A DNA stretch of 64,000 nt from Gordonia bronchialis DSM 43247 (lineage in GTDB: Bacteria > Actinomycetota > Actinomycetes > Mycobacteriales > Mycobacteriaceae). Positions 26,626 to 34,868 of the stretch are shown piece by piece. The first letter of the stretch is position 1, and each line of letters starts with the position of its first letter. Where the stretch lies: assembly GCF_000024785.1 (NCBI RefSeq), contig NC_013441.1:2790001-2854000 (forward strand), in the 5' to 3' direction. The notes beneath the pieces are model-generated. The model saw nothing but the letters and a program-made list of their open reading frames with translations, was not told the origin of the DNA and did not search any database. The position numbers were made by a program, and so were the translations under genes.

Positions 26626-27221
26626 CGGCTCGGGCCGCGGGTCGCACGGAACCGTACAAGCCCCGCGTTCTCCCGAACGATCACGTCGCTTAGGGGCAGG
26701 CCCCCCAGGTGCGGCAAGAGTTGCCCGGGGTTGATGAAGCGGTGCGGTGCACCTTCGAGACGGTGCAGCAGCCGCGCCGGCACGGTGCCGAGCAGGTCAT
26801 ATCCGACCAGAGCTCCGCCGGGGCGGAGCACCCGCACGGCCTCGCTCAGTGCCTGCTCCCAGTCGATGACATGGTGCAACATGATGAATGAGACGACAGT
26901 GTCGAAGGAACCATCATCGTAGGTCAGGGCCGTGGCATCGGCGATCTCAGCGCGTGCCAGGGCGCCGAAGCCCCGCAACCGCTCTCGGGCTGCGGCGACC
27001 ATCGCCGGGTCGAAGTCGGTCACCGTCACCTGCACCTGATGGGCCGGCACGCTTGACGTCAGCATCTGCGCCGCCATCGCACCACCGCCACCACCAATCT
27101 CCAACACCTCACCAGTAGGGCGGGTGCCCTGCAACGCCCACGGCAGTACCCACCGGGCAGTCGCTGTCTGCCACGGTGAGCTCCGACAGAACAGTGACTC
27201 GATCGTCGACATCGCTGGCAT
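26622..27221 (-). CDS. Class I SAM-dependent methyltransferase
   Basis: 199 residues, a Rossmann-type methyltransferase: motif I VLEIGGGGGAMA, an acidic strand end TVTDFDPAMV, DATALTYDDGSFD, and a post-motif LRPGGALVGYDLLG. Substrate unknown; the fold resembles UbiE/small-molecule methyltransferases. Start at ATG 27221 (MPAMSTIES) or 27212. It lies head to head with the TetR gene with about 20 bp between, and is coupled to the cyclase downstream by ATGA. Confidence 0.85.
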   Translation of the reverse strand: MPAMSTIESLFCRSSPWQTATARWVLPWALQGTRPTGEVLEIGGGGGAMAAQMLTSSVPAHQVQVTVTDFDPAMVAAARERLRGFGALARAEIADATALTYDDGSFDTVVSFIMLHHVIDWEQALSEAVRVLRPGGALVGYDLLGTVPARLLHRLEGAPHRFINPGQLLPHLGGLPLSDVIVRENAGLVRFRATRGPSR

Positions 27222-27242
27222 CCTAGTGGCTCCCACTCGACC

Positions 27243-27791
27243 TTGCTGAACAGTGGCGGGGTCGAAGCCGTTACCGTGGAGGCGGTCACTCGACTGTCTC
27301 GTGTTGCTCGCACCACCTTGTATCGTCACTTCGAGAGCTCCACAGATCTGGTGGCGGCTGCCTTCGAGCGATTGTTGCCTCAGGCCGAGACCCCCGAGAC
27401 GACGACGTCGATCCGTGATGACCTGCTGAAGCTGATGCAGCGGCAGGCTGAGCTTATTGAGCAGGCACCGCTGCAGTTGACGACGCTGGCATGGTTGGCA
27501 ATGCTTCCCGAGCAGCCCCGGCAATCCGGGCAATCCGACGGGGATCAGAACGCGCTCGCGCCACTGCGTCGTCGAGTCGTCGAGCAGTATCGAGAACCAT
27601 TCGATCGAGTTTTGACGAGTGACGTGGCCACGGCGGAGCTCGGCGACCTCGATTTGACCATGGCAGTCACTCAACTGGCGGGCCCCCTTGTCTTTGCCAA
27701 GCTCACGGGCATTCGGTCGATGACCGTTGGCGATCTCGAACAGCTTGTCGACGATTTCCTCATGGCCCACCGGCGACACCAAACCTCCTGA
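27243..27791 (+). CDS. TetR-family repressor, probably lacking its first helix
   Basis: 182 residues. The DNA-binding helices are present (VEAVTVEAVTRLSRVARTTLYRHF), but the frame opens with a TTG in the middle of what is normally helix 1 (LLNSGG), with no ribosome-binding site and no R-x-x-I-L-x-A-A upstream. The gene may be cut at its 5' end, or start at an unseen codon. A perfect palindrome follows at 27807, between this gene and mmpL, so it most likely represses the exporter. Confidence 0.78.
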   Translation: MLNSGGVEAVTVEAVTRLSRVARTTLYRHFESSTDLVAAAFERLLPQAETPETTTSIRDDLLKLMQRQAELIEQAPLQLTTLAWLAMLPEQPRQSGQSDGDQNALAPLRRRVVEQYREPFDRVLTSDVATAELGDLDLTMAVTQLAGPLVFAKLTGIRSMTVGDLEQLVDDFLMAHRRHQTS

Positions 27792-27806
27792 CCTCCTTCC
27801 CCATCT

Positions 27807-27825
27807 ACGGTACTGCTAGTACCGT
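27807..27825. promoter_or_regulatory. TetR-type operator upstream of mmpL
   Basis: ACGGTACT-GCT-AGTACCGT, perfect 8-bp arms around a 3-bp centre, 44 bp before the mmpL start and 15 bp past the tetR stop. Size and position fit a TetR dimer site controlling mmpL. Confidence 0.75.
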
Positions 27826-27868
27826 AACGATACCGTCGGTTTCGTAGACGGGCTGGGTCGAGGGTGAG

Positions 27869-30800
27869 GTGCTGCGTATGGTGGTCCAACGTCCAAGTGG
27901 TGGGCGCTTGGCGGCGCGCCGGTTGGCGGAACGCAGCGAGTACAGCACGACATTGGGGCGGTTGGCACGGTTCACCTTGGCGCACAGATTCCTCGTCATC
28001 GGGGCGTGGGTGGCTGTGGGTATCGTCTTGGCGATACTGTTTCCCCAGCTGGAGACGGTGGTGCGGCAGCAGTCTGTTGATCCGATCCCTGCTGGGGTTC
28101 CATCGTTTCAAGCACTCGATCAGATGGGTGGTGCGTTCGGTGAGAAGGGCGCCAAGACCACTGTTTTCGTGACCATGGAGAACCCGAACGGGTTCACCGA
28201 CGTGGCGCGGGAACGCTACGACATGCTCGTTCTGCAGTTGCGCGAAAATTTCGACGATGTGCAGTCAGTGCGGGATTTGCTCTCCGATCCGACGACGGCC
28301 GGCCAGGCCTTGAGTGAGGACGGGCAAGCCTGGTACTTGCCTGTCGGGGTCACCGGAACTTTGGGAGGGCCAACGGCCACGCATGCTGTGGAGACCGTGC
28401 GCCAAACCGCGCAGCGCGTGTTTGACGGTACGGACACCACTGTCCATGTCACCGGGCCGACGGCCACTTTCAGTGACCAGATCGTCAGTGCTGAAAGCGA
28501 TTTAGTCGTGATCACTGTGGCGACGGTGGCGCTTATCGCGATCATTCTGTTGATCGTTTACCGATCGCTGTTCACCGCGCTGGTGCCGTTGTTGGTGATC
28601 GGTGTCAGCCTCGGCGTGGGCCGCGGGGTCTTGTCCGCACTCGGCGAACTCGGTATGCCGGTATCGCAGTTCACCGTCGCGTTCATGACCGTCATCCTGC
28701 TCGGAGCCGGGGTCGACTACTCAGTCTTTTTCATCAGTCGCTATCACGAACGGCTACGCCAGGACGCTACCACTGAGGTTGCGCTCGTGGACGCGACAGC
28801 AACTATCGGACGGGTCATCCTGGCTTCAGCTGCCACGGTGGCGCTGGCCTTTTTGGCGATGGTGTTTGGTCAGCTGAGCGTGTTCTCCACCTTGGGTCCG
28901 GCATGCGCGATCGCCATCCTCATCGGATTCCTCGCCACGGTCACCCTGCTACCACCGGTGTTGCTGTGGGCGGCGCGATTCGGCTGGGGCGCACCCAGAC
29001 GAGATCTGACCCGAAAGTACTGGAATCGCGTCGCCGTGCTCGTCGTGCGGCGTCCTGTGCCTCTGCTGGCACTAACCCTGGTCGGGCTAATCGTGCTTAG
29101 CGTCTTCGCGATGGGCATCCAGATCACCTTCGACGATCGTGAGGGGCAGCCCGCGACAACCGACAGCAACGAAGGCTACGCGTTGCTCGACCGTCATTTC
29201 CCTCAAGACGTCACTATCACTGAGTTCCTCGTTGTAGATGCACCGATCGATCTCCGTACTGCCAGCGGGCTGGCCGATCTTGAGCAAATGGCCTCACGTG
29301 TATCCCAGATCCCCGGAGTGACTCGAGTCATCGGTGTTACCCGTCCCACCGGGGACAAGCTCGAGCAAGCCGAGCTGTCCTGGCAGAACGGTCAGATCGG
29401 GGACCGGCTGGCGGGTGCGGTCGACGATGGCCAGAACCGCCGAGGTGACCTCGAACAGCTCCGTACCGGCGCATTCCAACTCGCCGACGGGCTTACTCAG
29501 CTCGACACCCAGGTACGCACCAACTTGGCCCCCCTGGCCGGCATCCTCGATCAGGCAAGCACAGCAGGGCAGCAAATTCAGCAGTACCAGCCGATACTCC
29601 GCCAACTCGCCGCATCTGCACCAGCGCTCGATCGCGCTTCTCAGAATGCCCCACAGCTGGCCGCGCTCACCCGCCAAACATCTGCAGCCCTGGCAACAGT
29701 GACCTCGATCCTGCCCATCCTCGATAATGCGCCCTGGTGCACCCAAGTCCCGCAGTGCGCAGCTCTGCGCGCGCAGACCCGCAATCTCGACGCCCTACTG
29801 AGCAACGGGACCCTCGACCAGATCGCCACGCTGTCAACACAACTCGCGCAGCTGGATACACCGATCTCAACAGTCACCGACCAACTCACTTCCACCGTCA
29901 ACTCACTGGGCTCCACGCTGGGAAGCATCAGCAGCCAAGACCTTCCCGGCAAGCTCACCCAACTGCAAACAGGTATCAGTCAACTCGCGGCGGGATCACG
30001 CCAACTCGCCGCCGGTGTATCCGCGCTGATCGACAGCAACCTTCAACAACTCGCCGGGATGGCCGCGCTAGCCACACAACTACAAACCTCCGCCCGCGAG
30101 ACCGCCGGAACAAACTCAGCAACCGGCTTCTACCTCCCACCTCAGGCCAACGCAGACCGCCGTTTCGTCGACGTCGCTCGCCAGTTCGTCTCGCCCGACG
30201 GCCATACCGTGCGCTACGCAATACAAACCAGCTTCGACCCCTACAGCACCGAGGCCATGCAACTGGCCGACACAATCACCGATGTCGCACTCGCCGCCAG
30301 ACCGAACACAACCCTGCAGGACTCCAACATCGCGATAGCCGGGTTCCCCGCCATCAACGCCGATCTGCAACGTCTACTCACCGAAGACTTCCGACTCCTA
30401 GCGTTGGCCACCCTCACCATCGTCGGCCTGATCCTGATACTCCTACTCCGAGCACTCATCGCGCCGCTATACCTTCTGGGCACCGTCATACTCAACTACA
30501 CCGCGGCACTGGGTATCGGTGTCCTGATCTTTCAACACATCCTCAAAACCGATATCGCCTGGCCCGTACCACTACTGGCCTTCATAGTCCTCGTCGCGGT
30601 CGGCGCCGACTACAACATGCTTCTTATCTCTCGCCTACGCGAAGAATCCCAAAACAACATCCGCATCGGCGTCCTGAGAACCGTCACCAACACCGGATCA
30701 GTCATCACCTCGGCCGGCCTCATCTTCGCTGCCAGCATGTTCGGACTCATGGCCGGATCCATCTCGATCATGACCCAGGTCGGACTCATCATCGGCATCG

Positions 30801-30919
30801 GCCTGCTGCTCGACACCTTCATCGTCCGCACCATCGTTGTGCCGACCATCGCCACACTTGTCGGCAGAGCAAGCTGGTGGCCGAGTACCCGAACCGACAC
30901 GCATCCAGTGTCCCGCTAG
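27869..30919 (+). CDS. MmpL-family RND transporter
   Basis: 1016 residues with the two-repeat RND layout: a helix at about 45-65, porter domain, a six-helix cluster (about 205-385) with GAGVDYSVFFISRYHE, then a long second porter region (about 430-790) rich in Gln/Leu helical repeats (LTQLDTQVRTNLAPL and similar, probably coiled coil), and a second cluster (about 800-1000) with AVGADYNMLLISRLREE. The aspartate-tyrosine motifs are the proton relay. Such proteins export lipids or drugs across the inner membrane of mycolic-acid bacteria. Start GTG 27869. Likely repressed by the TetR upstream. Confidence 0.93.
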   Translation: MLRMVVQRPSGGRLAARRLAERSEYSTTLGRLARFTLAHRFLVIGAWVAVGIVLAILFPQLETVVRQQSVDPIPAGVPSFQALDQMGGAFGEKGAKTTVFVTMENPNGFTDVARERYDMLVLQLRENFDDVQSVRDLLSDPTTAGQALSEDGQAWYLPVGVTGTLGGPTATHAVETVRQTAQRVFDGTDTTVHVTGPTATFSDQIVSAESDLVVITVATVALIAIILLIVYRSLFTALVPLLVIGVSLGVGRGVLSALGELGMPVSQFTVAFMTVILLGAGVDYSVFFISRYHERLRQDATTEVALVDATATIGRVILASAATVALAFLAMVFGQLSVFSTLGPACAIAILIGFLATVTLLPPVLLWAARFGWGAPRRDLTRKYWNRVAVLVVRRPVPLLALTLVGLIVLSVFAMGIQITFDDREGQPATTDSNEGYALLDRHFPQDVTITEFLVVDAPIDLRTASGLADLEQMASRVSQIPGVTRVIGVTRPTGDKLEQAELSWQNGQIGDRLAGAVDDGQNRRGDLEQLRTGAFQLADGLTQLDTQVRTNLAPLAGILDQASTAGQQIQQYQPILRQLAASAPALDRASQNAPQLAALTRQTSAALATVTSILPILDNAPWCTQVPQCAALRAQTRNLDALLSNGTLDQIATLSTQLAQLDTPISTVTDQLTSTVNSLGSTLGSISSQDLPGKLTQLQTGISQLAAGSRQLAAGVSALIDSNLQQLAGMAALATQLQTSARETAGTNSATGFYLPPQANADRRFVDVARQFVSPDGHTVRYAIQTSFDPYSTEAMQLADTITDVALAARPNTTLQDSNIAIAGFPAINADLQRLLTEDFRLLALATLTIVGLILILLLRALIAPLYLLGTVILNYTAALGIGVLIFQHILKTDIAWPVPLLAFIVLVAVGADYNMLLISRLREESQNNIRIGVLRTVTNTGSVITSAGLIFAASMFGLMAGSISIMTQVGLIIGIGLLLDTFIVRTIVVPTIATLVGRASWWPSTRTDTHPVSR

Positions 30920-30957
30920 TACGCACGCACGTGCCGAGATCTGACCGGCCCCGCCAG

Positions 30958-32181
30958 TCATCCAGCCATCGCGCCCACCTCATCGACTGACACCCGCTCG
31001 ACGGTCGGCCGCGGCAACCACACCCTACCGTCGCGGATCAGTGCCCAGACCACGTCAACCAGACGTCTAGCGAGAGCGATGAGAGCGTGGACGTGGGAAC
31101 GCTTCTCGCGTCGTTTGCGCTGGTAGAACTCGCGGGACGGGCCGTCGCGTTGCGAGCTGTTGAGTGCGGCCATGTAGAACACCTTGCGAAGTCCTCTGTG
31201 GTAACGCTGGGGTCTACGCAAGGCTCCCCGGCGGTTACCGGAGTCGTGCGGTACCGGAGCAAGACCGGCGTAGGCGGCGAGTCTGGCGGGCGAGCCGAAC
31301 GAAGTGAGGTCGCCGCCGGTGATCGCGACGAGCTCAGCGCCGCTTCGGGTGCCGATGCCTGGCACGGATTCGAGAATCCGTGCGTGACGGTGGCGGCGGA
31401 ACACCTCGGTGATCTGCTTATCCAGGTCGGCGATCTGACGGGTCAGCATGACCAACGAGGTAGCCGCGTGTTGCACCAGTAGGGCTGTGGTCGCCTCGCC
31501 AGGCAGGGTGACGGTCTGCGCGGCCGCCGCGGCACGGGCTTTGTCGATCATCTTCGGGATCGTGGGTCGGCGGACGCCGTGACTGCGCAGGTGGTCGTAG
31601 ATCTCGTCGTCAGAGACCGCAGCGATCGCAGATGGCGTGGCGAAGCGGGTGAGGAACGTTAGACCGGTCAGTGTCGAGTAGTCGAAACACCGTTCTAGTG
31701 CAGGGAAGATGCGGGTCAGCAGGCCGCGCAGGCGGTTGATGCCTCGCGTACGTTCAGCGACGAGGTCGTTGCGATGTCCGGTCAGCAGGTCGAGTTCGAT
31801 CGCGACGTCGTCGGGCGCCGAGACGGTGGCGAGATCGCCACGTAGGCGGGCTGTCTGGGCGATCACGACCGCATCGCGGGCATCGGTCTTGCCCTCACCC
31901 GCGAACGCACCGGTCATGCTGTGCACGACCCGGCCGGGCACGTAGCGGATCTGCTGGCGCCGCGCAGCCAGCACACCCCTCAGCAGCGCCGATTCCGGTG
32001 CGGTCATGTCGATCGCCCACACCACGAATTTCATGTCGGCGACCCGGTCCATGAGCGCTTCGATCGCCGGTTGATCGTTGGGAAGCCGCCGAGACCACAG
32101 CACCGTTCCCGCCTCATCGACCGCGGCGGCGTGATGCGCATGCCGACCGACATCAATTCCTACCCAGATCTTTTCGTCCAT
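30958..32181 (-). CDS. IS110-family transposase (DEDD)
   Basis: 407 residues. N-terminal RuvC-like DEDD domain (IWVGIDVGRHAHH with D10, KTDARDAVVIAQ) and C-terminal transposase_20 domain (LESVPGIGTRSGAELVAIT, LAAYAGLAPVPHDSGNRRG) with the serine/helix-hairpin part. Uses bridge-RNA-guided recombination as shown for relatives. The frame is intact. Element ends were not determined because the family lacks clear inverted repeats; the left end must lie just past the mmpL stop at 30919. Confidence 0.93.
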   Translation of the reverse strand: MDEKIWVGIDVGRHAHHAAAVDEAGTVLWSRRLPNDQPAIEALMDRVADMKFVVWAIDMTAPESALLRGVLAARRQQIRYVPGRVVHSMTGAFAGEGKTDARDAVVIAQTARLRGDLATVSAPDDVAIELDLLTGHRNDLVAERTRGINRLRGLLTRIFPALERCFDYSTLTGLTFLTRFATPSAIAAVSDDEIYDHLRSHGVRRPTIPKMIDKARAAAAAQTVTLPGEATTALLVQHAATSLVMLTRQIADLDKQITEVFRRHRHARILESVPGIGTRSGAELVAITGGDLTSFGSPARLAAYAGLAPVPHDSGNRRGALRRPQRYHRGLRKVFYMAALNSSQRDGPSREFYQRKRREKRSHVHALIALARRLVDVVWALIRDGRVWLPRPTVERVSVDEVGAMAG

Positions 32182-32559
32182 ACTGTCCTTCCGTGTGCGG
32201 TTGGCTCGTCAGGGTGGTTTCGCCGGCACACCTTTACACAGCGACAAGTTCGCGAACACATCTCAATCAGCGGCCGAAACGACCCGTCACGGTCCGGGGT
32301 GACCTTCCACGCCAAGCCACCAGCGACAACAGGTGATTGTCGAGCCACGCCCCGAACCGCGGACGAACGTCCGAGGCGACCGCCCCGGACGTACTCCAAC
32401 GTAAAGGTGATTGTGCGGAAGCGACGCGGGCCGCGGAAGAACTGGGTCTCGCGGTAGCGCTAGTCGTAGTCCAGATCGTCCGCTTCTAGGACTTGCGGTG
32501 CCATCCGCCCGGCTGCGCCTCCGTAGACAGGCGTCCCTACATGGGAGGACCCGCAGATC
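32182..32559. ncRNA. IS110 5' noncoding region, candidate bridge RNA
   Basis: A 378-bp noncoding stretch directly upstream of the IS110 transposase start, where IS110-group elements encode their bridge RNA. Short complementary stretches are visible (for example CAACAGGTGATTGTCG and the GGACGAACGTCC hairpin at about 32360). Boundaries, strand and loops cannot be set by eye; part of the region belongs to the flank. Confidence 0.35.
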
Positions 32560-33216
32560 GTGGATCATCTATGTAACCATCGGCTTATGGTTCCGTCAGA
32601 CGAAGTCCAACTTCTCCTTGACCACGTCCGCACCACTGGCATCGAACCTAGAGAGTCCGCTCGTGGCTGGCAGCACATGGGCGCGATCATCTGCGATGCG
32701 GCGCTTCAGCGACAGGCAAAGTACAAGACGCACGTGCGTCCTCGTGTAGTCCGACTGATTAAACGATGGCCCGATGCTGGCACGCTGAGTGGGTTTAGAC
32801 GCCGCATGGCGGATGAGTCGATCTCTGACACGCTCGCGTGGCGCGGACCGCAGAAGCTCGCGGTCATTGCTGCACTCACCAAAGCCTTCGACGAGGCAGG
32901 AGTCGACAGGGTAGCGGATCTGGCCAACACTCTGGCGGATGAGGACCGCGGCCTAGAGCTACGCCGTGCGCTTCGCCGGATCGCGTACGTCGGTCCGAAG
33001 ACCGTCGATTACATCGCCGTGCTCGCCGGCTCCGCCGAGCATGTAGCTGTCGACATGCACATTAAGGGCTTTGCTCGGGAGGCTGGCGTTTCGTACTGGA
33101 ACGACTACAGCCGCGTCTCTCAGCTGGTGAAGGAAACCGCCGAAGCCGGGGGGTGGAGTACAGGGGCCTTGGACGCGGCGATCTGGAGCTACATGAGCGA
33201 ACGAAAGAAGGTCTGA
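32560..33216 (+). CDS. HhH-GPD DNA glycosylase-like protein
   Basis: 218 residues. The C-terminal half has the helix-hairpin-helix glycosylase core, LRRIAYVGPKTVDYIAVLAG followed by AEHVAVDMHIKGFAREAGV, equivalent to endonuclease III: K147 at the catalytic lysine position and D165 at the catalytic aspartate. There is no C-terminal 4Fe-4S cysteine loop, and the N-terminal 90 residues are not of the Nth type. It may excise modified bases. GTG 32560 has GGGAGGA upstream; ATG 32587 is an alternative. It is coupled to the next gene and lies among defence genes. Confidence 0.72.
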   Translation: MDHLCNHRLMVPSDEVQLLLDHVRTTGIEPRESARGWQHMGAIICDAALQRQAKYKTHVRPRVVRLIKRWPDAGTLSGFRRRMADESISDTLAWRGPQKLAVIAALTKAFDEAGVDRVADLANTLADEDRGLELRRALRRIAYVGPKTVDYIAVLAGSAEHVAVDMHIKGFAREAGVSYWNDYSRVSQLVKETAEAGGWSTGALDAAIWSYMSERKKV

Positions 33217-33217
33217 C

Positions 33218-33664
33218 GTGGCCGAGGACATCCTTAACTGGCCGCGGGTCGGATCAGATCAGCGGCTTTACGTATGTCGTCCAGCAGAGCGTCAGTGGAA
33301 GGGTGGACTTGAAGATATCCATGCCACTGTGCGCGGTGGGGAAGCTACTCAAGGTTGGATCTTCAGCGGCGACGACTACCAGCCCGGACACTTGGTGTTG
33401 ACGATCATGCAGACGGTTCCGATGCTCGTGATCGGTATCGACGTACCGATCAACCAGTACGACACAGATGGCAACATCATGTGGGAGCCGAGGCCAAGGG
33501 TCCATTTCCGCCATGGTCTCCCACTCGATGAAGTGGAAGCGAAGTCCCGCATTAACTTGCGAGATTTACATGGGTACCTCGCTGCGCCCGACATTCGTAG
33601 AGTCCTGTCAGCAATGAAATCGATTCATGCTGCTGACACCGGCATTTTCGGAAGCATTCCGTAG
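33218..33664 (+). CDS. Unknown 148-residue protein coupled to the HhH gene
   Basis: Not recognised. Its GTG is one base past the HhH-gene stop, so the two are surely co-expressed. Mixed alpha/beta composition, a central LVLTIMQTVPMLVIGIDVPI strand region, a charged PRPRVHFRHGLPLDEVE and a helical C-terminus (PDIRRVLSAMKSIHAADTG). No signal peptide or cysteine cluster. It could be an immunity, regulatory or targeting partner of the glycosylase-like protein. Confidence 0.65.
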   Translation: MAEDILNWPRVGSDQRLYVCRPAERQWKGGLEDIHATVRGGEATQGWIFSGDDYQPGHLVLTIMQTVPMLVIGIDVPINQYDTDGNIMWEPRPRVHFRHGLPLDEVEAKSRINLRDLHGYLAAPDIRRVLSAMKSIHAADTGIFGSIP

Positions 33665-33717
33665 GGCGCTGCGTCCCCGATTTGATAGGCAGCCGACGGT
33701 GGCACCCAGGACTTCAA

Positions 33718-34680
33718 TCAGCCGCGAAACGTGATCGTGGAGGTTTCCGCAACGTCGGGGTCGTGGCCATTGATGGCCAGTAGCTGACGTGCGGCGATGA
33801 GCTGGAGTTCTTGGTATGGCCCTGGGCCGATGATCAGCCTCGCGATTGTTGTCTCTGCCGCCGGGCGCCAATGGGTACCGAGGTTGATGGCAAACGTGGT
33901 AAAGGGCGTGAGACCGTAACCTCCGATGCGAAGTTCGCCGAACAGAGGCGAGGTGCTGGCAACCGGCGGCGCTGTATGCGTCATGACACGAAACTCCTGT
34001 TCGGCCTTGAACGAGTCATCTTTGTGCTGGGCGAGGTGCTTCGCCATCTCAAAGCGTGCGATAGCGAGGTCGTGGGGGCCGAGCGCGGGGCCGTTCGCGT
34101 AGCGGCTGATGAACTCGTCGGCGTCGTGTTCGATCGCGGCTGGCGTATAGCTCATTTCGACGAGATCCACGGCAGCTGGGAATCCCAGCAGCGGGTCCTC
34201 AGGGGCTGGCCGGTTGAACATTGGGTAGGTGTGATCCCTGAGGACGACCTTGGGTATGCCGATGGCAAATCCGCCTGCGCCCCCGGCATAGCCGCGCCAC
34301 TGGCTGAGATCGTCGGACTGTGTGGAGAACGAAGCGGCAAACACCTGTGCGGGGTCTGGCAGGAATCCCTGCGCACGTAGTTCTCGAGCGAGGGGCAGCA
34401 GCTGGTGGCCGCCGCCGGTTGCGCTGGCGGCATTCTCGATCTTCTGTGCAAACACTTGGCCTGCGGTCTTTAGTTCGGCGTGGTCGTTCATGAATCGGAC
34501 GTCGGACGCTTGGAATCGCAGCGTTCGCTGGTAGGTATACGCGGTGTAGAAAGCGTGTCCCTCGGTCGCGTACACCTTCGGGAAGCTCGCCTGGCCGATT
34601 TGATCAACAATGCCACGGAGCCCAGCCCCAGAAGTGTAGTGATACAAGATGTCGGTGTCGTCGGTGCCCACGTTGCTCAT
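33718..34680 (-). CDS. DUF2971 family protein
   Basis: 320 residues. The family pattern is clear: LYHYTSGAGLRGIV at the start, FQASDVRFMNDHAELKTA, then FAASFSTQSDDLSQWRGYAG followed by GAGGFAIGIP. DUF2971 proteins are often found in defence islands and have been suggested to have an ADP-ribosyltransferase-like fold; the activity is not established. It is transcribed away from the type ISP gene, with the IS256 element inserted between the two starts. Confidence 0.8.
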   Translation of the reverse strand: MSNVGTDDTDILYHYTSGAGLRGIVDQIGQASFPKVYATEGHAFYTAYTYQRTLRFQASDVRFMNDHAELKTAGQVFAQKIENAASATGGGHQLLPLARELRAQGFLPDPAQVFAASFSTQSDDLSQWRGYAGGAGGFAIGIPKVVLRDHTYPMFNRPAPEDPLLGFPAAVDLVEMSYTPAAIEHDADEFISRYANGPALGPHDLAIARFEMAKHLAQHKDDSFKAEQEFRVMTHTAPPVASTSPLFGELRIGGYGLTPFTTFAINLGTHWRPAAETTIARLIIGPGPYQELQLIAARQLLAINGHDPDVAETSTITFRG

Positions 34681-34868
34681 CCGCCTGCGAAGTCTGTGAC
34701 CGGATAGCCCAGCCCGGCTTGTCGGTCACATTGTGCCCATGCACCCCGACACAGTCTCGTCGGGTGGCACCAACTAGCGACAATCTACCTTCGCGACGAG
34801 TAATTGGCGGCAGTGACGCATTCTAGGTCGTAGGGAGGGCGGCCCCTGTTGGTGGCTATGAATCCCCT

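Noticed and set aside
26622..27782. 386-residue reading of the methyltransferase gene
   Set aside because: The extra N-terminal part is antisense to the TetR gene; the methyltransferase domain and good starts begin at 27212-27221.
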